DNA of 64,000 nucleotides from Spirochaeta cellobiosiphila DSM 17781 (GCF_000426705.1 NZ_KE384556.1:56876-120875); one strand, 5' to 3'. Shown: positions 1-10,013, numbered from the stretch's first letter. Made by a program: numbers and translations. The notes: generated by a model not told the origin, from the sequence alone.

Positions 1-144
1 ACTTCATCTAACTCTTCAACTTCATCTAACTCTTCGACTTCATCTAACTCTTTGACTTCATCTAACTCTTCGACTTCATCTAACTCTTCGACTTCATCTA
101 GTTCTTCGACTTCATCTAGTTCTTCGACTTCATCTAGTTCTTCA
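1..144 (-). repeat. 18-bp in-frame tandem repeat, 8 copies
   Basis: Eight contiguous 18-bp units (1-18, 19-36 and so on to 127-144), differing only at a few positions (ctaact/ctagtt; tcg/tca/ttg ends). The period is a multiple of three and each unit encodes Leu-Asp-Glu-Val-Glu/Lys-Glu within the preceding CDS. The array may continue beyond the window edge. Confidence 0.95.
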
Positions 145-1418
145 GTTTGTGCATTAACCGGGGACACAATTCCATTGTTCTTATTATTTTGATTTAGTAG
201 GCTTTTTAGTAGTTCTTCAATCTTTACTAAATCCAGGTTTGAGTCTTGACTATATTTATGTGTTAATACGTCAACAATCTCTGTAATACTACTATCAATT
301 AGTTCATTTATCTCTTCTCTATCTTTTCTTTTTATATGTCCAAGACTTTTATTTAAATTCTTTTTTATAACTACTTCTTTTCTTGCAAATTTTTTCTTCC
401 AAACTAATGGGTCACCTTCTCTTGAATTAATAAAATCTTTAATAGCGTTAATTTGAAACATCTTTATCTGTTTTCTAGCTTTACTCAATGGGGTTGGGAT
501 TAGACTCAATAACCAGAAAAATAAGACTATTAATACTAAAAAAGAGGATAGAACTAATATGATTTTGTCAATTTCAGGTAATAACAACTTATCACTATTA
601 AATATATATATGCTATTTTTTCTTGATACAGCTAAAAATTCATTACCTTCATCAGTAATACCAATTGGGGTTATTTCAGTAGAGGTATTCATCACTGTAT
701 TTAGTGTTTCTTCCAATTTATGATCATATTTCCTGGTAAGTCCCAGAATAAATTTATTATTATTTGTCAACTTGAGGTAAATTGATCCTATAGCACTATT
801 ACTTTGAACTATATATGTTTGTAGATCGCGTATAGAGACACCCAATACGGCAGTACCTTTATAAATATCCAAACTATCGATTATTGGATAACAGAACAAT
901 ATTAATTGCTTATTTTCATCAGTGCTGATGTGATAGCTTTCTTCTGGATCAGACATCACATCCTTACTGGATAGACTAGGTTCGATAGCTTCCCACTTTT
1001 TATATATGCGGTCATAAGCTGTTTCACGAAGTAAGTCAGAATTGACTGTTGAAAAATGTATAGATTCCCCATCTTTATCTATAATTCTTATATAAGAAAC
1101 ACCATCAACTAGATCTTTGAATGATTGACTTAAAGTAAAAGATCTATTTATATCTAATCTTTTTTGTTGAGTATCAAAAGTATTAACAACCCAATCGTCT
1201 TTTAGATATTCCTGAAAAGATTTGGACTTTTCTGAAAAATACTGATCAAGTATGACTTCAAACTGATCTAATCTTTTATTGTAGTCATTTATAACCTTCT
1301 GATTATAGAATTGTGATTCTACATAGTTGAAAATACTCTCATTAAAAAATAGAGCTGCGAAAGAGAGTATTATTATAGAACTAAATAAAGATATTGAAAT
1401 CTTAAGACTTGAAGACAA
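1..1418 (-). CDS. membrane sensor-like protein with LDEVEE repeats (3' partial)
   Basis: Open frame read on the minus strand from a TTG at 1416-1418 to the window edge (about 472 codons, no stop reached). A ribosome site (AGGTGA) lies 6 bases before the TTG. Visible architecture: an N-terminal membrane segment (residues about 7-25), an extracytoplasmic stretch of about 260 residues, a second membrane segment (about 287-306, followed by PTPLSKARKQ), a charged cytoplasmic region, and a low-complexity acidic tail of LDEVEE hexapeptides running off the window. The two-helix layout with a large external domain looks like a double-Cache sensor, which is inference: no output domain (methyl-accepting, GGDEF, kinase) is seen before the edge. 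It follows the rplQ terminator and is therefore probably transcribed separately. Confidence 0.75.
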   Translation of the reverse strand, partial: MSSSLKISISLFSSIIILSFAALFFNESIFNYVESQFYNQKVINDYNKRLDQFEVILDQYFSEKSKSFQEYLKDDWVVNTFDTQQKRLDINRSFTLSQSFKDLVDGVSYIRIIDKDGESIHFSTVNSDLLRETAYDRIYKKWEAIEPSLSSKDVMSDPEESYHISTDENKQLILFCYPIIDSLDIYKGTAVLGVSIRDLQTYIVQSNSAIGSIYLKLTNNNKFILGLTRKYDHKLEETLNTVMNTSTEITPIGITDEGNEFLAVSRKNSIYIFNSDKLLLPEIDKIILVLSSFLVLIVLFFWLLSLIPTPLSKARKQIKMFQINAIKDFINSREGDPLVWKKKFARKEVVIKKNLNKSLGHIKRKDREEINELIDSSITEIVDVLTHKYSQDSNLDLVKIEELLKSLLNQNNKNNGIVSPVNAQTEELDEVEELDEVEELDEVEELDEVEELDEVKELDEVEELDEVEELDE

Positions 1419-1471
1419 GTTATCACCTACTCAATAATTATTATAATTATCGGTAAAAAATCTAAATAAGC

Positions 1472-1498
1472 AAAAAAAAAGCTGCCCGTAGGCAGCTC
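1472..1498 (-). terminator. intrinsic terminator after rplQ
   Basis: On the minus strand a GCTGCC/GGCAGC stem with a four-base loop is followed by nine T residues, a few bases after the rplQ stop. It ends the S10-spc-alpha transcript. Confidence 0.9.
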
Positions 1499-1499
1499 T

Positions 1500-1874
1500 T
1501 TATGCTTCTTCCTTAACTTTTCGTTCAACAAGCTCAAGAATTACCACTTCTGCAGCATCTCCCTGACGTTGTCCTAGTTTAAGGATTCTAGTATAACCCC
1601 CTGGTCTTTCTGTAAACCTAGGAGCAATATCTGTAAATAATTTTGCAAGAATTGCTTTATCAGTTATTCTTTTTGCTACAATTCTTCTATTATGAACACT
1701 ATCAACTTTTGCTCTAGTGATCATTTTTTCAGCGTCACGTCTAACTTCTTTAGCTTTCGCCTGAGTAGTCTTTATTCTTTCATTCTTAAAAAGAGACATG
1801 ACCATATTTCGCTTTAATGCCTTCCTGTGGCTTGCCTTTCTCCCAAGACGGTTAAAACCTTTCCTGTGATTCAT
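1500..1874 (-). CDS. rplQ: 50S ribosomal protein L17
   Basis: 124 residues, close to the usual length of bacterial L17 (E. coli 127). The N-terminus [20 protein letters not shown] is the L17 signature, and the [20 protein letters not shown] end is typical. L17 lies near the peptide exit tunnel of the large subunit. It is the last gene of the alpha operon, 4 bases after rpoA, and is followed directly by a rho-independent terminator. Confidence 0.98.
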   Translation of the reverse strand: MNHRKGFNRLGRKASHRKALKRNMVMSLFKNERIKTTQAKAKEVRRDAEKMITRAKVDSVHNRRIVAKRITDKAILAKLFTDIAPRFTERPGGYTRILKLGQRQGDAAEVVILELVERKVKEEA

Positions 1875-1878
1875 TGAT

Positions 1879-2913
1879 CTATTCCTTTTTTCCGAGTTTC
1901 AATGAGTTTTTGAGGACGCTCTCGTCAGTTATACCAAGACTTAAACCTCTTTCTTTTAACTTCATTTTAATCTCTTCAAGAGACTTTTTACCGAAGTTTC
2001 TTGTTTTGGCGATCTCATCTTCAGTTTTCTTGATCAGATCACCAATAGTTTCAATCTTAGCATTCTTAAGACAATTACTTGATCTAACTGTAAGTTCCAA
2101 TTCCTCAACAGGTGTACTTAACAAGGCATCAAGAGCTTCCTGTTCCTCATCAACTTCTTCATCACCCATGATTTCATCTTCATCAAAATTAATAAAGATT
2201 GTAAAATGCTCCTTAGCAATTTTGGCTGCTTCAGCCAAAGCATCTTCAGGAGCAATAGTTCCATCAGTAAAGATCTCTAAAGTTAACTTATCGTAGTCAG
2301 CACGTTGTCCAACTCGAGTATCCTCAACTTGATATTTTACCCGTTTAACAGGAGAGAAAATGGCGTCCATCGGGATCGTACCAATAATATCTATGTACTT
2401 TTCGTTCAATTCAGAAGGAACATATCCACGTCCTAAATCAACTTGAATCTCCATTTGTACATGAGCATCTTCCATAAGTGTTGCAATAACTAAATCTTTA
2501 GATACAACAGTAACACCATCTTTCTCTAAGTCTGAACCTAAAATAGCTCCAGCACCTTTTTTTTCAATCACAATTGTCTTTTGCTCTTCATCTTCACCAA
2601 GAGCAATCTGCAAATGCTTCAAGTTTGAAATTATTTGAGGTGTATCCTCTACAACATCAGGTATAGCTTCGAATTCAGATGAAATAACATGTGGTGTACC
2701 TTCAGAATCGTAACTAGTCACATGAATTGCAGAAACAGCATACCCTTGTATGGAAGACAGTAGAATTCTTCTTAAAGAATTCCCTATTGTTGTACCGTAT
2801 CCCCTTTCGAAAGGATAAGCTATGAACTTACCATAATTGGAATTCAACTCACCATGTTCGAAAGTTAGTCCTTTAGGTCGTTTGAATCCTTTTAAAAGGT
2901 TTTTACGCGCCAT
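1879..2913 (-). CDS. rpoA: DNA-directed RNA polymerase subunit alpha
   Basis: 344 residues. The N-terminal assembly domain (about 1-235) contains [17 protein letters not shown]; an acidic linker ([11 protein letters not shown]) leads to the C-terminal domain, which holds the [17 protein letters not shown] segment equivalent to the E. coli R265-N268-C269 UP-element/activator contact surface. The alpha dimer nucleates core polymerase assembly and contacts promoters. Start chosen at the ATG at 2913, following a GGAG site 21 bases after rpsK. Position between rpsK and rplQ is common, but the usual rpsD between rpsK and rpoA is absent. Confidence 0.98.
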   Translation of the reverse strand: MARKNLLKGFKRPKGLTFEHGELNSNYGKFIAYPFERGYGTTIGNSLRRILLSSIQGYAVSAIHVTSYDSEGTPHVISSEFEAIPDVVEDTPQIISNLKHLQIALGEDEEQKTIVIEKKGAGAILGSDLEKDGVTVVSKDLVIATLMEDAHVQMEIQVDLGRGYVPSELNEKYIDIIGTIPMDAIFSPVKRVKYQVEDTRVGQRADYDKLTLEIFTDGTIAPEDALAEAAKIAKEHFTIFINFDEDEIMGDEEVDEEQEALDALLSTPVEELELTVRSSNCLKNAKIETIGDLIKKTEDEIAKTRNFGKKSLEEIKMKLKERGLSLGITDESVLKNSLKLGKKE

Positions 2914-2934
2914 TTATACTCCTCTGCCTTACTT

Positions 2935-3315
2935 TTATACTCTTCGACTCTTACGAGGTCGACAACCATTATGTGGAATAGGTGTTATATCCCTGATGCT
3001 TTTCACTCTAAGACCTAAAGCACCTAATGATCGGATAGCAGACTCTCGTCCTACACCTGGTCCTTTCACATAAACATGAACGTCTCTAAGACCGAAATCT
3101 TTCGCTCTTGTAGCTGCAGCTTCGGCTGTAGTCTGTGCGGCATAAGGAGTAGACTTCTTAGCTCCCTTGAATCCTAAAGATCCAGCACTTGCCCAGGAAA
3201 TTGCATTTCCTTTCATATCAGCGACGGTAACAATTGTATTATTGAAGGTAGCTTGAATAAAAACTTGTCCTTCAACAACCGTCTTTTTGTCTTTTTTCTT
3301 CTTAACCTTAGCCAA
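2935..3315 (-). CDS. rpsK: 30S ribosomal protein S11
   Basis: 126 residues. Conserved S11 motifs are present: [15 protein letters not shown], the [17 protein letters not shown] segment, and the C-terminal [11 protein letters not shown] tail that contacts 16S rRNA on the platform. A basic lysine-rich N-terminus (KVKKKKDKK) precedes the domain. It lies 17 bases after rpsM and 21 bases before rpoA, as in most alpha operons. Confidence 0.98.
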   Translation of the reverse strand: MAKVKKKKDKKTVVEGQVFIQATFNNTIVTVADMKGNAISWASAGSLGFKGAKKSTPYAAQTTAEAAATRAKDFGLRDVHVYVKGPGVGRESAIRSLGALGLRVKSIRDITPIPHNGCRPRKSRRV

Positions 3316-3332
3316 TGGAAAAAACCTCCATC

Positions 3333-3698
3333 TTATTTCTTTTTGTTAGCAACAGTTTTCTTTTTACCCTTACGAGTTCTGGCATTAGTTTTAGTTCTCT
3401 GCCCTCGTAATGGTAATCCTCTTCTGTGTCGTAGTCCTCTATAGCAACCAATATCCATTAATCTCTTAATATTTAGTGCTACTTCAGATCGAAGACGACC
3501 TTCTACAGTATAATCATTTTCAATGATCTTTCGTAAATCATTGACTTGATCATTAGTAAGATCCTTTGTTCTTGACATAGGATCCAATTTTGTTGCTTCA
3601 CAAATTTTCTTTGCTGAAGTCCGTCCTATACCATAAATATAGGTTAACGCAATTTCCAGCGGTTTGTTTGGTAAATCAATACCAGCAATACGAGCCAT
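3333..3698 (-). CDS. rpsM: 30S ribosomal protein S13
   Basis: 121 residues. It starts [20 protein letters not shown] and contains the helix-hairpin-helix [16 protein letters not shown] motif (here [13 protein letters not shown]) and the [21 protein letters not shown]-terminal tail that approaches tRNA in the A and P sites. S13 forms the B1 inter-subunit bridges at the head of the 30S subunit. It directly follows rpmJ. Confidence 0.98.
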   Translation of the reverse strand: MARIAGIDLPNKPLEIALTYIYGIGRTSAKKICEATKLDPMSRTKDLTNDQVNDLRKIIENDYTVEGRLRSEVALNIKRLMDIGCYRGLRHRRGLPLRGQRTKTNARTRKGKKKTVANKKK

Positions 3699-3711
3699 CT
3701 AGAATGCCCCC

Positions 3712-3825
3712 TTACTTCTGTCTTTGTTTGTGCTTTGGATTTTCGCAAATTATTCTAACAACTCCACGTCGACGAATAATTTTACACTTATCACAAATCG
3801 GCTTTACACTAACACGTACCTTCAT
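3712..3825 (-). CDS. rpmJ: 50S ribosomal protein L36 (zinc form)
   Basis: A 37-residue reading frame between secY and rpsM, starting [20 protein letters not shown]. It has the C-x2-C-x12-C-x4-H zinc ribbon of C+ L36 (Cys11, Cys14, Cys27, His32), so it is the zinc-binding paralogue type. Its place between secY and rpsM is the standard one. It is too short for ordinary ORF cut-offs but length and motif are exact. Confidence 0.97.
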   Translation of the reverse strand: MKVRVSVKPICDKCKIIRRRGVVRIICENPKHKQRQK

Positions 3826-3837
3826 ACTATTTCTCCC

Positions 3838-5157
3838 TTAGAGATTCCTGGATCTCAACTTACCTTTTTTTGTCAAACCATCATGATGATGCATTCGTAA
3901 ATGTCCCTCTATTTGACTCATTGTATCTAGGTCTACGCCAACCATAATCAACAACGAAGTACCACCCATTAAATAGGCTACTTGAGTTGGAAACCCAAAT
4001 ACACTTTGCACGATAGAAGGTACAATTGCTATAAAAGCCAAAAACAATGATCCAGGAAGAATTATCCTGTTAAGGATTCTTGTCAGGTATTCCTCTATCT
4101 TTTCACTTCTAATACCTGGTATTGTTCCACCATTCTCACGAATTTGCTTAGCAATCTCTAATGGATTCAAACTAACCTGAGTATAAAAATAAGCGAAAAA
4201 GATAATCAATAATGTATAAATGACCATATACGTAATTCCACCAGGTTGTAACCAAGTGTAAACAGTCCTTAACCATTTATACTGGACTCCTAAGTTATTA
4301 GCGATCTGTAATGGAAATGTCATTACAGATGAAGCAAAAATAACAGGAATTACACCAGAAGGATTTATTTTGAAAGGTATATAGGTGTTTTGTCCCCCAT
4401 ACATCTTTCTACCAACTATCCTTTTAGCATAATTCACAGGAATCTTTCTCTGTCCCTGCTGCTCATATATTACCAGTGCTATAACACCGATAAACATAAC
4501 AAAAACTAGTAGAACAAAAACAAGGTTCAAACGATTTTCTCGAATTGCTCTGATAAGAACATAAATTCCATTTGGCATTCGAGCAACTATACCTGCGAAA
4601 ATTAATAATGATATTCCATTACCTATCCCGCGTTGGTTAATCTGTTCCCCTAACCACATCAAGAACACTGTTCCAGTTGTTACTGTCAACATTGCTATTA
4701 TTGTGTATTCCGTTCTACCTATTGTTAATATATCAGGAATGCTATTAGCATACACGGCAGCGGCATAAGATTGTATCAAAGCTACTACAATTGTACCGTA
4801 CCGCGTATATCTTTGGACTTTCTTGCGTCCCCCATCCTCTTCAGAGATTTTTCTCAAGGAGGGGAAAGCAAGCATCATAAGCTGCATAATAATAGACGTT
4901 GATATATATGGCATTATCCCCAGCATAAATATCGAAAAATTCTTAAACGCTCCACCAGCAAAGAAATCCATATAATCTGCAATTCCTAACCCTGACCCTT
5001 GGTGCGTATCAAAATAGTTCTTCAGAGCTGTGGGATTAATCCCGGGAATGGGAAGTGTCCCCCCAATTCTAAAAACAATCAAGACCCCAAGTGTAAAGAG
5101 TACTCTGGATCTGAGGTCTTTAATCTTAAAGATGTCGACTAGAGGATTGTTTGCCAT
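3838..5157 (-). CDS. secY: protein translocase subunit SecY
   Basis: 439 residues, the channel-forming subunit of the SecYEG translocon. Ten hydrophobic segments alternate with charged loops; the plug-region TLPIPGINP, the TM2 segment NFSIFMLGIMPYISTSIIMQLMM, and the cytoplasmic loop RGIGNGISLLIFAGI are all recognisable. It lies between rplO and rpmJ in the spc operon, so the translocon is co-expressed with ribosomal proteins. Its partner secE is also in this window. Confidence 0.98.
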   Translation of the reverse strand: MANNPLVDIFKIKDLRSRVLFTLGVLIVFRIGGTLPIPGINPTALKNYFDTHQGSGLGIADYMDFFAGGAFKNFSIFMLGIMPYISTSIIMQLMMLAFPSLRKISEEDGGRKKVQRYTRYGTIVVALIQSYAAAVYANSIPDILTIGRTEYTIIAMLTVTTGTVFLMWLGEQINQRGIGNGISLLIFAGIVARMPNGIYVLIRAIRENRLNLVFVLLVFVMFIGVIALVIYEQQGQRKIPVNYAKRIVGRKMYGGQNTYIPFKINPSGVIPVIFASSVMTFPLQIANNLGVQYKWLRTVYTWLQPGGITYMVIYTLLIIFFAYFYTQVSLNPLEIAKQIRENGGTIPGIRSEKIEEYLTRILNRIILPGSLFLAFIAIVPSIVQSVFGFPTQVAYLMGGTSLLIMVGVDLDTMSQIEGHLRMHHHDGLTKKGKLRSRNL

Positions 5158-5168
5158 TTACCTATCCA

Positions 5169-5627
5169 TTATTCCTTTTCTGTTTTTTCGGAGACAGTTC
5201 CGCCTGCGGCAAGAATAGCTTCTTTTGCTGAAGTTGAAATTCTATCCAATTCAACAGTTAGCTTTTTCTTGATTTCGCCGTTACCCAACAACTTAACATC
5301 AGTCACACTATTTTTAATTAGTCCAACCTTCTTAAGTGTATCAAGATTAACTTTATCTCCACTCTTAAATCTGTTTTGCAGATCTATGAGATTTATAACA
5401 ACATACTCTTTCTTGAATCTCGCATTTGAGAAACCTCTCCGAGCAAGTCGTCTATATAAAGGCATCTGACCACCCTCAAAACCAGGTCGTACTTTACCAC
5501 CTGATCTTGCATTCTGGCCATTACTACCTCGACCGGAAGTCTTACCAACACCTGTTGCCCGACCTCGACCTACGATTTTTTTCTTTTTCGTAGCACCCTT
5601 AGGTGCTCGAATCTCGAATTGTGCCAT
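5169..5627 (-). CDS. rplO: 50S ribosomal protein L15
   Basis: 152 residues. The glycine-rich N-terminus (GRGRATGVGKTSGRGSNGQ) and PGFEGGQMPLYRRLARRGFSN segment are diagnostic of L15, which threads into 23S rRNA and is a late-assembly protein. It begins one base after rpmD and is followed by secY, as in canonical spc operons. Confidence 0.98.
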   Translation of the reverse strand: MAQFEIRAPKGATKKKKIVGRGRATGVGKTSGRGSNGQNARSGGKVRPGFEGGQMPLYRRLARRGFSNARFKKEYVVINLIDLQNRFKSGDKVNLDTLKKVGLIKNSVTDVKLLGNGEIKKKLTVELDRISTSAKEAILAAGGTVSEKTEKE

Positions 5628-5628
5628 A

Positions 5629-5826
5629 TTATACGATCTCCTCGACTTCTACAAGGTGAGAAATAGAATTTATCATACCCTGTATTGCAGGATTAACTTC
5701 TTTTTCAACAACAGATCCAATCTTACCCAATCCGAGAGCTTTTACAGTTCTCTTTTGAGTTTTAATACGACCAATTATCGAACGAACCAATCTTACTCGT
5801 ACCTTCTTTACTTTCGCTTTAGCCAT
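5629..5826 (-). CDS. rpmD: 50S ribosomal protein L30
   Basis: 65 residues, typical for bacterial L30. VRLVRSIIGRIKTQKRTVKALGLGKIGS is the family core (shown here only in part: RSIIGRIKTQKRTVKALGLG). It lies three bases after rpsE and one base before rplO. Confidence 0.96.
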   Translation of the reverse strand: MAKAKVKKVRVRLVRSIIGRIKTQKRTVKALGLGKIGSVVEKEVNPAIQGMINSISHLVEVEEIV

Positions 5827-5829
5827 TGG

Positions 5830-6324
5830 TTACCCCCACATGTCCTTAATGCTTCTTCCTCGATTGGAAGCAACATTTCTAGCTAAAAGAAGACTACTAA
5901 GACCATCAAAAGTTGCCTTAATAATATTCATATTGTTACCAGAACCAAGGGATTTACTGAGGATATCATTGATACCAGCAGCTTCCATAACAGCACGAAC
6001 GGCACCACCAGCGATAATTCCTGTACCAGGTGCCGCAGGTTTAAGAAGCACGTTAGCACTCTTAAACTCCCCATTAACAATATGAGGAATTGTATTCTTA
6101 TAGATAGGAACATTAATCATACTTGACTTTGCCTTATCTACTGATTTTCGAATAGCTTCAGTTACGTCATTAGCTTTACCAAATCCATAACCAACTCTAC
6201 CGTTACCATCACCTACAACCATTAAGGCTGAAAAGCTGAACCTACGTCCACCTTTCACAACCTTAGCTACACGGTTTAGGCGAATCAATTTTTCAACAAA
6301 TTCATTATCTTTGTTCTGATCCAC
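5830..6324 (-). CDS. rpsE: 30S ribosomal protein S5
   Basis: 164 residues. It has the double-stranded RNA-binding N-terminal half (NRVAKVVKGGRRFSFSALMV) with the GDGNGRVGYGFGKANDV segment, and the C-terminal ribosomal S5 fold with PAAPGTGIIAGGAVRAVMEA. S5 acts in decoding fidelity and mRNA helicase activity at the entry tunnel. Located between rplR and rpmD. Confidence 0.98.
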   Translation of the reverse strand: MDQNKDNEFVEKLIRLNRVAKVVKGGRRFSFSALMVVGDGNGRVGYGFGKANDVTEAIRKSVDKAKSSMINVPIYKNTIPHIVNGEFKSANVLLKPAAPGTGIIAGGAVRAVMEAAGINDILSKSLGSGNNMNIIKATFDGLSSLLLARNVASNRGRSIKDMWG

Positions 6325-6335
6325 TCTAAAACCTC

Positions 6336-6692
6336 CTAGAATTCGATCCCAGCTTTTCGAGCACCATCGGCTACGGCTTTAACTAAACCGTGGTACAAAA
6401 AACCATTTCGATCAAAGACTACATTAGATATTTTTTTCTCTAAGAGTCTTTTTCCGATTAACTCTCCTAAAGCTGTCGCCCCTTCTACGTTATGAGCAAT
6501 TTTTGCATCTTTTTCATAGGAGGACGCAGATACAATGGTTACACCATCAATATCATTTATAACCTGAGCACTAATGTGTTTATTACTCTTAAATACACTA
6601 AGTCTTGGTCTGTCAGCAGTTCCAGAGAGTCTGCCTCTGATTCGAAGCTTTCGCTTCGCTCTTCGCTTATTTTTCTCAACAAGTTTCTTCAT
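6336..6692 (-). CDS. rplR: 50S ribosomal protein L18
   Basis: 118 residues. Basic N-terminus RRAKRKLRIRGRLSGTADRP followed by RLSVFKSNKHISAQVINDI and the VVFDRNGFLYHGLVKAVADG end are typical of L18, which binds 5S rRNA with L5. It lies 10 bases after rplF. Confidence 0.98.
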   Translation of the reverse strand: MKKLVEKNKRRAKRKLRIRGRLSGTADRPRLSVFKSNKHISAQVINDIDGVTIVSASSYEKDAKIAHNVEGATALGELIGKRLLEKKISNVVFDRNGFLYHGLVKAVADGARKAGIEF

Positions 6693-6702
6693 ACTACTCT
6701 AC

Positions 6703-7242
6703 CTACTTAACACCGGACTTACCGACTTTTCTACGAATGTGTTCTTCTTCGTACTTGATACCCTTACCTTTGTAAGGTTCTGGTGGTCTAAGTCCTCTGA
6801 TTTCAGCAGCAACTTGTCCAACCTTCTGTTTATCAATTCCGAGAACAGCAACTTTCGTATTACTGTCGATCTTGACCTCAACACCTTCAGGAACAACATA
6901 TTCAATTTGAGTAGAGTACCCAAGGTTAAATGTTACAATATTACCTTTAGTCTCTGCTCTGTATCCAACTCCGTTTATTACTAAATTCTTAGTAAAACCT
7001 TTAGATACACCTTCGACCATGTTTGCCAAAAGGTTTCTATACAAACCATGATAACTTCGAGAAGGTTTACTATCATCAACTCGATTTACAGTTACAACGT
7101 TACCTTCTTGAGCGAAAGTAACATGTGGTTTGTAATCCTGGGAAAGCTTTCCTTTGGGACCTTCTACAGTAAAAAGGTTGTCCCCGAAGGTAACCTTTAC
7201 ACCCTGAGGTAGCTCAATAGGTTTTTTACCAATTCGTGACAT
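6703..7242 (-). CDS. rplF: 50S ribosomal protein L6
   Basis: 179 residues. Starts [19 protein letters not shown]; the C-terminal signature [20 protein letters not shown] is clearly present. L6 sits near the GTPase-associated centre of the 50S subunit. Spacing to rpsH is 12 bases. Confidence 0.98.
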   Translation of the reverse strand: MSRIGKKPIELPQGVKVTFGDNLFTVEGPKGKLSQDYKPHVTFAQEGNVVTVNRVDDSKPSRSYHGLYRNLLANMVEGVSKGFTKNLVINGVGYRAETKGNIVTFNLGYSTQIEYVVPEGVEVKIDSNTKVAVLGIDKQKVGQVAAEIRGLRPPEPYKGKGIKYEEEHIRRKVGKSGVK

Positions 7243-7254
7243 TCTAGTCCCCTC

Positions 7255-7653
7255 TTACCATACAGAACAGATAAGCTCACCGCCCATCTTCTTCTCTGCA
7301 GCTTTCTTACCGGTTGTAACCCCTTCCGATGTGGAAATAATTAGAGTTCCAAATCCGTTTAATACTCTAGGCATTTTTTTATAACCTGAGTAAACCCGTC
7401 TTCCTGGAGTTGATAATCTTTCAATTCCGTGGATCACTGGATTTTCTTTTACATCATACTTCAAAAACACTCGAATAACATCTTTGTCTTCTGAAGTGAT
7501 TTTTTTGAAGTTCTTTACATAACCTTCATTTTTCAGAATCTTTACGATTTCCATCTTAATCTTGGAAGGAGTAATATCAACCTTCTCATGAGTTGCAGAA
7601 ACCGCATTCCGAATTTTTGTCAGCATATCCGCTACTGGATCTGATACTGCCAT
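7255..7653 (-). CDS. rpsH: 30S ribosomal protein S8
   Basis: 132 residues. Starts [18 protein letters not shown] and ends with the S8 signature [21 protein letters not shown]8 binds 16S helix 21 and in E. coli also represses the spc operon translationally; no copy of that target was verified here. Confidence 0.98.
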   Translation of the reverse strand: MAVSDPVADMLTKIRNAVSATHEKVDITPSKIKMEIVKILKNEGYVKNFKKITSEDKDVIRVFLKYDVKENPVIHGIERLSTPGRRVYSGYKKMPRVLNGFGTLIISTSEGVTTGKKAAEKKMGGELICSVW

Positions 7654-7663
7654 CTTCGTACTC

Positions 7664-7849
7664 CTACCAGCTTGATTTTGTTACGCCAGGAATCAGCCCC
7701 TCGCTCGCAAGCTTTCTGAAACAGATCCTGCACATCTGAAACTTTCTCATATAACCTCGAGGTCGTCCACAAACGCGGCATCTATTGACCTTTCGAGTGG
7801 AGTATTTAGGCTTTCGTAAAGCCTTTACGATCATGGAAGTTTTTGCCAT
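7664..7849 (-). CDS. rpsN: 30S ribosomal protein S14, zinc type
   Basis: 61 residues, the short zinc-binding class of S14. [20 protein letters not shown] gives the C-x2-C-x12-C-x2-C knuckle (Cys24, 27, 40, 43), unlike the roughly 100-residue zinc-free form. It sits between rplE and rpsH. Confidence 0.98.
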   Translation of the reverse strand: MAKTSMIVKALRKPKYSTRKVNRCRVCGRPRGYMRKFQMCRICFRKLASEGLIPGVTKSSW

Positions 7850-7858
7850 TTTCGTCTC

Positions 7859-8407
7859 CTATTTCTTAAAAGGCATACCAAGTTTAGCTAATAATTCCTT
7901 AGCTTCTTGATCTGTCTTAGCAGTTGTGATTACAGCAACATTTAAGCCGCTTACCTTCTCAATCTTGTCATAATCGATTTCTGGGAAAATAATTTGTTCT
8001 GTGATACCCAAGGAGTAATTTCCATGACCATCAAACGCTTTATTATTTACACCACGAAAGTCTTTAACTCGAGGTAGAGCTACATTAATTAGACGATCAA
8101 GGAATTCCCACATGATAGTACCTCGTAGAGTTACTTTTGCACCAATTTCCTGACCTTGTCTTACTTTAAACGCCGCTACAGATTTTCGAGCTTTAGTTTT
8201 CATAGCCTTTTGACCAGTTATTAGTGAGATTTCAGAAGTAATTGAATCTAATAGCTTCTTATTCTGAATCGCTTCACCAACACCAGCACTAACTACAACT
8301 TTCTCGACTCGAGGAATCTGCATAACAGACTTGTAGCTGAATTGTTCTTTCAACTCACCAGCAACTGAATCCTGATATTTCATTTTCAATCGTGGAACAC
8401 TTGCCAT
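7859..8407 (-). CDS. rplE: 50S ribosomal protein L5
   Basis: 182 residues. Family segments include [25 protein letters not shown]-like [20 protein letters not shown] and [17 protein letters not shown]5 binds 5S rRNA and contacts P-site tRNA. Its first base overlaps the last base of rplX (shared position 8407), suggesting translational coupling. Confidence 0.98.
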   Translation of the reverse strand: MASVPRLKMKYQDSVAGELKEQFSYKSVMQIPRVEKVVVSAGVGEAIQNKKLLDSITSEISLITGQKAMKTKARKSVAAFKVRQGQEIGAKVTLRGTIMWEFLDRLINVALPRVKDFRGVNNKAFDGHGNYSLGITEQIIFPEIDYDKIEKVSGLNVAVITTAKTDQEAKELLAKLGMPFKK

Positions 8408-8721
8408 TACAGTACATCCCCCGTCTTCTTACTAAAACGAACCTTCTTACCCTTTTCTGTTTTAAAACCAATTCGAGTGGGTTCACCCTTTTTAGTCATT
8501 AAAGCAACATTGGATATATGAAGCGCCGCTTCTATCTCGATTATACCACCCTTTTCTTGGGCAGATTTAGGCTTAACTGTCTTCTTGACTACATTAATGC
8601 CTTCGACAACAACACGTTCTTTTTCTCTGTCGATCTTTAAGATCTTTCCAGTTTTACCTTTGTCTTTACCGGAAAGAACCTTAACCATATCGTTCTTTTT
8701 CAATTTGGTCTTAACAGCCAT
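8407..8721 (-). CDS. rplX: 50S ribosomal protein L24
   Basis: 104 residues. The KOW motif is visible near the N-terminus ([20 protein letters not shown]). L24 is an early assembly initiator on 23S rRNA. Overlaps the rplE start by one base. Confidence 0.98.
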   Translation of the reverse strand: MAVKTKLKKNDMVKVLSGKDKGKTGKILKIDREKERVVVEGINVVKKTVKPKSAQEKGGIIEIEAALHISNVALMTKKGEPTRIGFKTEKGKKVRFSKKTGDVL

Positions 8722-8733
8722 CTTTCCTTCCTC

Positions 8734-9102
8734 CTAGAGAACCTCGGGAGCTAAGGATACAATCTTCATGAATCCAACTTCTCGTAGCTCTCTGGCGACC
8801 GGCCCAAAAATACGCTTACCACGTGGTGCGTTATGCGCATCAATAATAACACAAGCGTTATCATCAAAACGTATATATGTTCCGTCAGGCCTTCTGATTT
8901 CTTTGCTCGTCCGTACAACTACGGCTTTTTGAACATCCCCTTTCTTAATAGGTGCATTAGGTAAGGCGTCCTTTACGGCAACAACGACGATATCGCCTAT
9001 TGAAGCAAATGTTCTATGAGAACCGCCAAGAACTTTAATTACCTGTACCCGTTTTGCACCACTGTTGTCGGCGACGTTCAGGTAGGTTTGCATTTGTACC
9101 AT
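8734..9102 (-). CDS. rplN: 50S ribosomal protein L14
   Basis: 122 residues, the usual length. Starts [20 protein letters not shown] and contains the signature [21 protein letters not shown]14 contacts L19 and the 30S subunit at bridge B8. Confidence 0.98.
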   Translation of the reverse strand: MVQMQTYLNVADNSGAKRVQVIKVLGGSHRTFASIGDIVVVAVKDALPNAPIKKGDVQKAVVVRTSKEIRRPDGTYIRFDDNACVIIDAHNAPRGKRIFGPVARELREVGFMKIVSLAPEVL

Positions 9103-9122
9103 ATCTAAACTCCTTTACCCGA

Positions 9123-9380
9123 CTACTTAGCTCGCTCAACAACTTCTACAAGTCGCCATCGCTTATCTTTACTCATTGGACGAGACTCAATGATTCGTAC
9201 AGTATCACCAATATGAGCCTCATTATTTTCATCATGAGTCTTATATTTTTTGCTACGAGTCACGTATTTCTTGTAAAGAGGATGAAGAGCTTTGGTTGTA
9301 ACCGTAACTGTAATGGTTTTCTCCATCTTATCACTTACAACCTGACCAACAAATTGCTTTTTTTCAATTTTTATAGCCAC
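9123..9380 (-). CDS. rpsQ: 30S ribosomal protein S17
   Basis: 85 residues. OB-fold S17 with [18 protein letters not shown], and the family signature [20 protein letters not shown]. It lies between rpmC and rplN. Confidence 0.98.
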   Translation of the reverse strand: MAIKIEKKQFVGQVVSDKMEKTITVTVTTKALHPLYKKYVTRSKKYKTHDENNEAHIGDTVRIIESRPMSKDKRWRLVEVVERAK

Positions 9381-9389
9381 TGTCTTCTC

Positions 9390-9590
9390 CTATGCCTTAC
9401 GAAGACCAAGTTCGTATTCTCGAATTATGGTATTCAATCGCGCTAGATTCCTACGTAGAGATCTTTTCTCTAAAGGATTCTCAACGTGTCCTACTACCAT
9501 GTTCATACGAAGGTCAAAGTATTTTTTATTTATTTCTTCATACTTTGCTTTGGCTTCATCTAAGGTTAATTCTTTGTAAGAATTTTTCAT
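9390..9590 (-). CDS. rpmC: 50S ribosomal protein L29
   Basis: 66 residues, all helical. The segment KYFDLRMNMVVGHVENPLEK and the NLARLNTIIRE end mark L29, which lines the tunnel exit and binds SRP and trigger factor with L23. It lies four bases after rplP. Confidence 0.97.
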   Translation of the reverse strand: MKNSYKELTLDEAKAKYEEINKKYFDLRMNMVVGHVENPLEKRSLRRNLARLNTIIREYELGLRKA

Positions 9591-9594
9591 AATC

Positions 9595-10011
9595 TTATCC
9601 CAACTCTCTTCGTGTTACGAATTTAGTCTTAATGGGGAGCTTAGCACTCGCCAATTTCATCGCTTCTGCTGCAAGTTCCTCAGGAACACCTGACATTTCA
9701 AACATCATAGTACCTGGTTTAACTACAGCAACCCACTTCTCTGGATTTCCCTTACCTTTTCCCATTCGGGTTTCAGCAGGTTTCTTTGTATAAGGAACAT
9801 CAGGGAAGATTCGAATCCAAACCTTACCACCCCTTTTGATATGCCTTGTCATAGCAATACGGGCTGCCTCTATTTGACGGTTAGTGATCCATTTGTTCTC
9901 TAAACTCATCAAACCGAACTCACCAAAGGATACTTTGTTTCCTCTCTGTGCGTTACCGTCTAAGACTCCACGTTGTTGCTTTCGATATTTTATCTTTTTA
10001 GGACTTAACAT
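9595..10011 (-). CDS. rplP: 50S ribosomal protein L16
   Basis: 138 residues. Starts [15 protein letters not shown]; the [19 protein letters not shown] segment is the L16 signature. L16 organises the A-site tRNA elbow contact. Located three bases after rpsC. Confidence 0.98.
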   Translation of the reverse strand: MLSPKKIKYRKQQRGVLDGNAQRGNKVSFGEFGLMSLENKWITNRQIEAARIAMTRHIKRGGKVWIRIFPDVPYTKKPAETRMGKGKGNPEKWVAVVKPGTMMFEMSGVPEELAAEAMKLASAKLPIKTKFVTRRELG

Positions 10012-10013
10012 CT

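Noticed and set aside
1874..2296. Plus-strand frame opposite rpoA and similar antisense frames in the ribosomal cluster
   Set aside because: Shadows of well-conserved genes with serine/leucine-rich low-complexity translations.
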